DNA of 64,000 nt from SZUA-217 sp964194555 (GTDB lineage: Bacteria > Actinomycetota > Acidimicrobiia > Spongiisociales > ZC4RG35), in NCBI GenBank assembly GCA_964194555.1, contig CAXMMT010000007.1, positions 1 through 64,000 of the forward strand, in the 5' to 3' direction. Made by a program: the position numbers and the translations under genes. Shown one piece after another: positions 59,015-64,000 of the stretch (within the stretch, counting starts at the first letter, position 1; each line of letters begins with the position of its first letter). The notes under the pieces were generated by a model. It saw only the letters and a list, made by a program, of their open reading frames with translations. It had not been told where the DNA came from and ran no database searches.

Positions 59015-62000
59015 TCAGCTGCAGCCGGTGGTGTCCCCACATGTGAGGCAGACGTAGCAACTCCCGTTGCGGATGGTCATATGACCACAGTTGGAGCACA
59101 CCGGGGAATCACCCATGTTTCCCGAGAGCACCATGTCGGATGTGGCCGCGTTGTCGCCGGCGGCCATCGCGGCAGCTACTGCGGTGACAACCTTCTCCAC
59201 CATCGGCTCCGGCACGGTTCCGTTGGGTGAGTCGACAAACTCGGCCGCCCGTCGCAGCACTTCGACATCACCTTCGGTCACAGCGTCGCTCAGATCGAGC
59301 TGCAGTCCCGCTTCGACCGCCAGGCCCTTCGGCGGTGCGGCGAGGCCACCCTCGCGATCCGGTGGAACCTGGGCGAGTTCATCCCGTTCCAGGTATTCGA
59401 CGCCAAGCGCCCGGAACACATAGTCGATGATCGAGTTGGCCATCTTGATGTTCTCATGACCCTCGACCATTCCTCGGGGCTCGAATGTCTGGAACGTGAA
59501 CGAGTCTACGAACTCCTCCAACGGCACTCCGTACTGGAGACCCTTGGACACGGCAATGGCAAAACAACTGAGGATGCCTTTGAGAGTCGCCCCTTCCTTG
59601 GCCAGGTCGATGAAGATCTCACCCAAGGTTCCGTCTTCGTACTCACCGGTGCGCAGATAGACCTTGTGGCCACCAACGCGGGCCTCCTGGAGATACCCGG
59701 CACGTCGGGCGGGAAGCAGAAACCGGGGTGGCTGCATTCCCTGGGCGTATGCCTGGCTTGGCGAGGTTCCCGCCGGGAGGTTGCCCCAGTGGATCGCCTT
59801 CTCCTGCTCGACAGCAGCGGTGATTTCGGCGGCTTCCTCCTCGCTCTCCTCGCCTTCGTCGGCCGTGGAGTTGAGGGGTTGTACTGCCTTCGACCCATCC
59901 CGGTAGAGAGCCATGGCCTTGAGACCCCACTCCCACGAGAGGTGGTATGCCTCCTCGATGGTCTCGGTGTCTACCTCATTGGGCATATTAATGGTCTTCG
60001 AGATTGCTCCCGAAATGAAAGGCTGAGCTGCCGCCATCATCTTGATATGGCCGTTGTGGTGAATGAACCGCCTGCCGTATTTCCCGTTCTTGTTGGCAGT
60101 GTCGAAGACACTGAGGTGTTCGTCTTTGATATGAGGTGCGTTTTCTATGGTCTGTCGACCGCAGATGTGGTCGTTGGCCTCTGTGATCTGCCCTTTGCTG
60201 AACCCGAGTGCCTTGAGCAGATCGAAGTTCCACGAGGTGTACTCGTCCACTCCGAAGCCGAGTCGCTGCAATGTTGCCTCGCCAAATGTGAAGACGTTGA
60301 ACGCGTGCTTCAGGTCGAAAACCCCGGGGAGCATTGCCTCGAGCTTTGCCAGGTCGTTGCTGTCGAAGCCCTTCTCGGCCAAAGCCAGATCGTTGATGTG
60401 TGGAGCGCCCTCGATCGAACTGGTCCCGACGATGTACTGCACTACGTCATTGATCTCATTGAGGCTGTAGCCGAGGCTGGTCAGGGCCGGTGCTACCGAC
60501 TGGTTGACGATCTTGAAGTAACCCCCGCCGGCGAGCTTCTTGAACTTGACGAGGGCAAAGTCAGGCTCGACACCCGTAGTATCACAATCCATTAGAAGCC
60601 CGATTGTGTTGTGGGAGACAAAACCATTGGCGACATAGGTCACGTTGTTCGGGACCGACAAGTCATAGGTCAGCTGCTCCTCACCTAACTCGGCCGATGC
60701 GACACGGTCATAGAAGAAGCCGAGGAGGTGACCCAGCTCGGGGTCACCGGTCCGCTCATAGAGCTTCTGTGCCGAGCGTCGTGATACGAGACCGTTCCGA
60801 CTGAGGGCCAACAGCAATGTCTTGCGCAGGCTGTCGTTATCGGGCGCAAGCCGATCGATCATGTCCCTACTCACAGGGATGTGATCGCAGCGAGCGGCTT
60901 GTTGGACATCGATTTCTCGAACTGCTGACTGCTTTCGATCACTCATGAACCCGATCTGGGCTCCCCAAAGCTCGCCGTAGGAGAGGTTGAGTACACGAAG
61001 AACAGCCAATGGCGAGTTCCCCCAACCGGTTGTGTCGTACTTTCTTGTGGTGGGGATACCCAGGGCAAGCATCAGCGATTGCACGTCGTGCGAGAAGTCG
61101 ATGCTGGTTGTCGACCATGACTGGTAGCCAGCAGGATGGACCGTTCCATCTGCCTCGAATAGCCCTCTCAAAAAAGGCGAATAGACCGCCGGGCTGTTCG
61201 TGTGCAGGATTGTGTCAGGGATGTGTGGATGCCAGCCTTTCCCGGTGTGGCCTTCCACGGGAGCATGTTTGGCGAGTCCTGCTGCTTGCCACCACAGAGC
61301 GAGCGCCACCGAGTGGAAGGCAACTTCGTGGTAGCCGGTTTTCTTCGTCACGTGAGCTTCGAGGCTGAATAACTCCTTTCCGAGCGTGGAGAGCCTCTCC
61401 ACGACATCGAAGTCTCCGGCAGTCACAGCGAGACGGATTCCCTTCGCGTGCAATGAGCCGTCACCCATGAAATAGCCGACGAACTCAGCTAACTCAGGCG
61501 TGACCGTCTCCGGCACCCTCGTCGTGAAGTCACCGGTCCAATGCATCTCGCCAAGCAGGGGGAGCCTTACCTCCTGTGGCTCCCCGACGAGTTGGTCAAA
61601 CTGAAGAGGGACGAGGTCCTCAGCTTTGATCTCGCTGAATCGTTTCCAAACCCATTCGCCATCCTCTTTGGCGACCTTGATCCGGTGGGTCGGCGTTCCC
61701 TGGATGCGAAAGCCGCGGTGCGTGCCCACTGTGACCACGGGTTCCACCCCGTTGACATAGAATTGCTCAGCTCTTCTCGGGCCCTCGTCGGTCGAGACCC
61801 GAACTCCGAGATCCTGCCATTGTGCACCATTCGGGTCGCCAAGCGACTTGAGACGCACCAGTCCTCTCTCGGTCGGAATAAGTGATCCCCCGACCAGACA
61901 CCCGGTTGGCGCCAAAACACTTGACTGTGCGTTGCGATAGCCGGTTTTCTCGCCACGTTCGAGAGCGAGATCCCATGATTCGCGAGCCGCGGTAAGTAGA

Positions 62001-63688
62001 TCGTCGGGACAGACGTCTGGATCGATACCCATCACCTTGGTGGTGATGGCGTCGAAGTCGTCGCCGTCATAAGCAGCCACCCGATGGTTGCGGATCACCC
62101 GGAGCATTGAGTCCCGGTTCTCCTCGAACTTGGGGAACGGCCCGACCACTCCTGCAATCTCGGCAGAGGTGGCGTAGGAGAACCCGGTGAGGATGGAGGT
62201 CATCGCCCCGGCGATGGCACGACCCTCATCGGAGTCGTATGCGATGCCCTGACGCATCAGCAATGATCCGAGGTTGGCGTAGCCAAGGCCGAGCGTTCGA
62301 TAGTCGTATGAGCCCTGGGCGATCTCCTCCGAGGGGAAGTGGGCCATTGCCACCGAGATCTCCAGCACGATGGTCCAGATCCGGATGGCGTGCTTGTAGG
62401 AGTCGATGTCGAAGATACCGGTCTCGTCGTCATAGAACCTGACCAGATTGACCGACGCCAGGTTGCAAGCGGTGTCGTCCAGAAAAAGATATTCCGAGCA
62501 GGGATTACTTGCCCGAATGCGACCGCCGGCCGGACTGGTGTGCCACTCGTTGATCGTGGTGTCGAACTGGAGACCGGGGTCGGCGCATGCCCACGCAGCC
62601 TCGGCGATCCGTGACCACAAGTCGCGCGCTTTGATCGTCTTGCGGACTGACCCGTCGGTGCGGTTGATCAGATCCCAGTCATTGTCACGCTCGACTGCTC
62701 TGACGAAGTCGTTGGTGATGCGGACAGAGTTGTTTGAGTTCTGACCGGAGACGGTGGCATATGCCTCTCCGTTGAAGTCTGCCGGGAAGCCACCATGGTT
62801 GATGAGGAGCTTGGCCTTCTCTTCCTCGACTTTCTTCCAGTCGACGAAGGTCTCGATGTCGGGATGGTCGCCATCGAGGATGACCATTTTGGCGGCGCGA
62901 CGGGTTGTTCCCCCCGACTTTATCGCGCCTGCCGCCCGATCTCCGATCTTGAGGAAAGACATGACGCCCGAGCTTTTGCCTCCACCGGAGAGCTGCTCGT
63001 TCTCCCCGCGGATCGAGGAGAAGTTGGAACCAGCACCTGACCCGAACTTGAAGATACGAGCCTCACGAACCCACAAATCCATGATCCCACCCGGGTTCAC
63101 CAGGTCGTCGCTGACCGACAAGATGTAGCAGGCGTGAGGTGTTGGTCTGCTGTACGAGTCAGGGGAGGAAACGAGTTCCTCAGTCTCTCCATCGACGTAC
63201 CAGAGTCCTTGGGGTGGTCCAGTCAGCCCGTAGGCCTGATGGAGACCGGTGTTGAACCATTGTGGCGAATTGGGCGCGGCCATCTGGGTGGCGAGCATGT
63301 AGCGAAGCTCGTCCTCGAAGGCCTCGGCGTCATCGGTCGACGCGAAGTAGCCCTCCTTCTCACCCCAGTGCTTCCAGGTGCCTGCCAGCCGATCGAAGAC
63401 TTGCTTGGCGGAACGCTCGGGACCAGTGACGGGATTGCCGTTGTCATCGACAAGGGCCGTGCCTTCATCGTCGTACTGGGGGACCCCGGCCTTGCGGAAG
63501 TACTTGGACACCATGATGTCAGAGGCGACCTGGCTCCATTGGGCGGGGATCTCGGCGTCGGTCATCTCAAAGACGACTGAACCGTCGGGATTGGCGATTC
63601 TGGAGTCACGAGTCGACCACTCCAGTTGGTCGTATGGGTCGTTACCAGCCTCGGTGAAGCGACGGGTTATCCGTAGGCCTTCGCTCAT
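59015..63688 (-). CDS. nrdJ: adenosylcobalamin-dependent ribonucleotide reductase with intein
   Basis: A 1557-residue precursor: class II ribonucleotide reductase of 1126 residues interrupted by a 431-residue intein. It makes deoxynucleotides from ribonucleotides with B12, with or without oxygen. Visible features are NSPQWFNTG, PHACYILSV, SGGTTRRAAKMV, SNPCSEY with the thiyl-radical neighbourhood, the GTIGLLMDCDTTGVEPDFALVKFKKL block and a C-terminal zinc ribbon (CSNCGH ... CYVCLTCGDTTGCS). The ATG at 63686-63688 follows GGAGGAGG by 9 bases; longer frames are rejected. The intein splits the block before TIGLL. No other RNR or NrdR gene is in the window. Confidence 0.95.
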   Translation of the reverse strand: MSEGLRITRRFTEAGNDPYDQLEWSTRDSRIANPDGSVVFEMTDAEIPAQWSQVASDIMVSKYFRKAGVPQYDDEGTALVDDNGNPVTGPERSAKQVFDRLAGTWKHWGEKEGYFASTDDAEAFEDELRYMLATQMAAPNSPQWFNTGLHQAYGLTGPPQGLWYVDGETEELVSSPDSYSRPTPHACYILSVSDDLVNPGGIMDLWVREARIFKFGSGAGSNFSSIRGENEQLSGGGKSSGVMSFLKIGDRAAGAIKSGGTTRRAAKMVILDGDHPDIETFVDWKKVEEEKAKLLINHGGFPADFNGEAYATVSGQNSNNSVRITNDFVRAVERDNDWDLINRTDGSVRKTIKARDLWSRIAEAAWACADPGLQFDTTINEWHTSPAGGRIRASNPCSEYLFLDDTACNLASVNLVRFYDDETGIFDIDSYKHAIRIWTIVLEISVAMAHFPSEEIAQGSYDYRTLGLGYANLGSLLMRQGIAYDSDEGRAIAGAMTSILTGFSYATSAEIAGVVGPFPKFEENRDSMLRVIRNHRVAAYDGDDFDAITTKVMGIDPDVCPDDLLTAARESWDLALERGEKTGYRNAQSSVLAPTGCLVGGSLIPTERGLVRLKSLGDPNGAQWQDLGVRVSTDEGPRRAEQFYVNGVEPVVTVGTHRGFRIQGTPTHRIKVAKEDGEWVWKRFSEIKAEDLVPLQFDQLVGEPQEVRLPLLGEMHWTGDFTTRVPETVTPELAEFVGYFMGDGSLHAKGIRLAVTAGDFDVVERLSTLGKELFSLEAHVTKKTGYHEVAFHSVALALWWQAAGLAKHAPVEGHTGKGWHPHIPDTILHTNSPAVYSPFLRGLFEADGTVHPAGYQSWSTTSIDFSHDVQSLMLALGIPTTRKYDTTGWGNSPLAVLRVLNLSYGELWGAQIGFMSDRKQSAVREIDVQQAARCDHIPVSRDMIDRLAPDNDSLRKTLLLALSRNGLVSRRSAQKLYERTGDPELGHLLGFFYDRVASAELGEEQLTYDLSVPNNVTYVANGFVSHNTIGLLMDCDTTGVEPDFALVKFKKLAGGGYFKIVNQSVAPALTSLGYSLNEINDVVQYIVGTSSIEGAPHINDLALAEKGFDSNDLAKLEAMLPGVFDLKHAFNVFTFGEATLQRLGFGVDEYTSWNFDLLKALGFSKGQITEANDHICGRQTIENAPHIKDEHLSVFDTANKNGKYGRRFIHHNGHIKMMAAAQPFISGAISKTINMPNEVDTETIEEAYHLSWEWGLKAMALYRDGSKAVQPLNSTADEGEESEEEAAEITAAVEQEKAIHWGNLPAGTSPSQAYAQGMQPPRFLLPARRAGYLQEARVGGHKVYLRTGEYEDGTLGEIFIDLAKEGATLKGILSCFAIAVSKGLQYGVPLEEFVDSFTFQTFEPRGMVEGHENIKMANSIIDYVFRALGVEYLERDELAQVPPDREGGLAAPPKGLAVEAGLQLDLSDAVTEGDVEVLRRAAEFVDSPNGTVPEPMVEKVVTAVAAAMAAGDNAATSDMVLSGNMGDSPVCSNCGHMTIRNGSCYVCLTCGDTTGCS
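60608..61900 (-). other. NrdJ intein with LAGLIDADG homing endonuclease
   Basis: A 431-residue in-frame insert (precursor residues 597-1027) beginning Cys (CLVGGSLIPT) and ending FVSHN, with Thr as the +1 residue. Block B is GTPTHRIKV (intein 68-76), block F/G TYDLSVPNNVTYVANGFVSHN. DOD endonuclease motifs are FVGYFMGDGS (about 140-149) and FLRGLFEADGTV (about 243-254), both with the metal-binding Asp. All splicing residues are intact (Cys1, His in block B, His-Asn at the end). It sits in the most conserved NrdJ block. Confidence 0.93.
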
Positions 63689-63815
63689 TGATTGTGCCTC
63701 CTCCGCACTTCTCTCGTTCCGGCCGCAGGACCGAAAACATGTCCATTCATAGCTCCCACCACTAGATGCTGTGGTGTGCGGGGAAGTGTCCACTACACCT
63801 GGTATGGACTCCAAC

Positions 63816-63844
63816 ACTGTAATTACACGCGTGCAACTCGTCAA
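63816..63844 (-). promoter_or_regulatory. candidate nrdJ promoter
   Basis: On the minus strand TTGACG (63839-63844) and TACAGT (63816-63821) stand 17 bases apart, a good sigma-70 spacing, about 130 bases upstream of the nrdJ start. Part of ACACTGTAATTACACG (63814-63829) overlaps the -10 and could be a weak NrdR box. Confidence 0.5.
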
Positions 63845-63852
63845 GAACCAAG

Positions 63853-63861
63853 TTATCCACA
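63853..63861 (+). promoter_or_regulatory. perfect DnaA box upstream of nrdJ
   Basis: TTATCCACA matches the DnaA-box consensus at every position and lies 9 bases upstream of the candidate -35 element. DnaA controls ribonucleotide reductase genes in several bacteria; a single box may also be chance. Confidence 0.55.
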
Positions 63862-63884
63862 GCTCGCGCAGCGTGCTCGGAGGA

Positions 63885-63961
63885 CCAAAACGGCCATCCG
63901 GGCGGGGAAGTGAACGCCAAAACGGACGCTCAGGGGAAGTGACCGGCACCCTATATGGGTG
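63885..63961. repeat. direct repeats and palindrome upstream of nrdJ
   Basis: CCAAAACGG at 63885 and 63917 (32 bases apart), GGGGAAGTGA at 63904 and 63933, with GGGGAAGTG again at 63780, then a perfect 15-base palindrome CACCCTATATGGGTG (63947-63961). They may be regulator sites for nrdJ or for a gene that starts beyond the right edge. Confidence 0.5.
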
Positions 63962-64000
63962 TCGCCGGCTCAGCTAGTCCTATGTCTGATCAGTTTTCGC

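Noticed and set aside
59456..60595. Plus-strand frame of 379 codons
   Set aside because: Antisense of the nrdJ C-terminal extein; long only because of high GC content.
1..64000. CRISPR array, rRNA, tRNA or prophage module
   Set aside because: No regularly spaced identical repeats, RNA-gene signatures or phage structural genes were seen on either strand.

Overview
The window looks like chromosomal DNA of a high-GC actinobacterium, most likely from the class Acidimicrobiia or a close relative. Supporting signs are frequent GTG starts, start/stop overlaps (GTGA, ATGA, TGATG) inside operons, lipoproteins with long threonine-rich linkers, a B12-dependent class II ribonucleotide reductase, a haloalkane dehalogenase of the DhlA/DhmA type, and a stand-alone LigD-type polymerase with a separate ATP-dependent DNA ligase. 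This is inferred from the proteins; there is no rRNA or tRNA gene in the window to confirm it. No CRISPR array, prophage, intact transposase or integrase was recognised.

Layout. 0-19.5 kb: mostly housekeeping and metabolic genes (transketolase, FAD oxidoreductase, PlsC-type acyltransferase, haloalkane dehalogenase, rhodanese, ferredoxin-cyclase fusion, ECF sigma factor coupled to a DNA-repair methyltransferase, MFS exporter, modABC molybdate importer, class V aminotransferase, LigD polymerase). 19.5-24 kb: a tightly overlapping operon of two ABC ATPases and two ABC-2 permeases downstream of a DNA ligase. 24-39 kb: envelope and stress genes (YihY/BrkB, a secreted transglycosylase-like protein, RidA, MsrA, a TetR-controlled ABC exporter with paired operators, tandem S41 peptidases, amidohydrolase-Maf). 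39-44.6 kb: DusB, a PQ-loop protein and hutG-hutU of histidine degradation.

44.6-51.1 kb is the accessory part. It carries short, mostly minus-strand genes, several of them truncated, separated by palindromic repeats that share the core GGCATTATG. A family-4 glycosyltransferase is flanked there by direct repeats of about 100 bp. It looks like a decayed cassette or repeat array and is the best place to search for something undescribed.

51-64 kb returns to core genes: a drug-type ABC exporter (one ATPase, two permeases), nitroreductase, DeoD, AzlCD, an AzgA-type purine permease, small NTF2-fold and DUF952 genes, and nrdJ. nrdJ contains a full-length intein with a LAGLIDADG endonuclease domain, and its upstream region holds a promoter, a DnaA box and repeats.

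Decay is visible in several places: a VapC C-terminal remnant at 0.3 kb, a flavin-oxidase gene with two frameshifts at 19 kb, the N-terminal stub of a CoA-transferase at 39.5 kb, and a truncated sigma factor at 46.5 kb.
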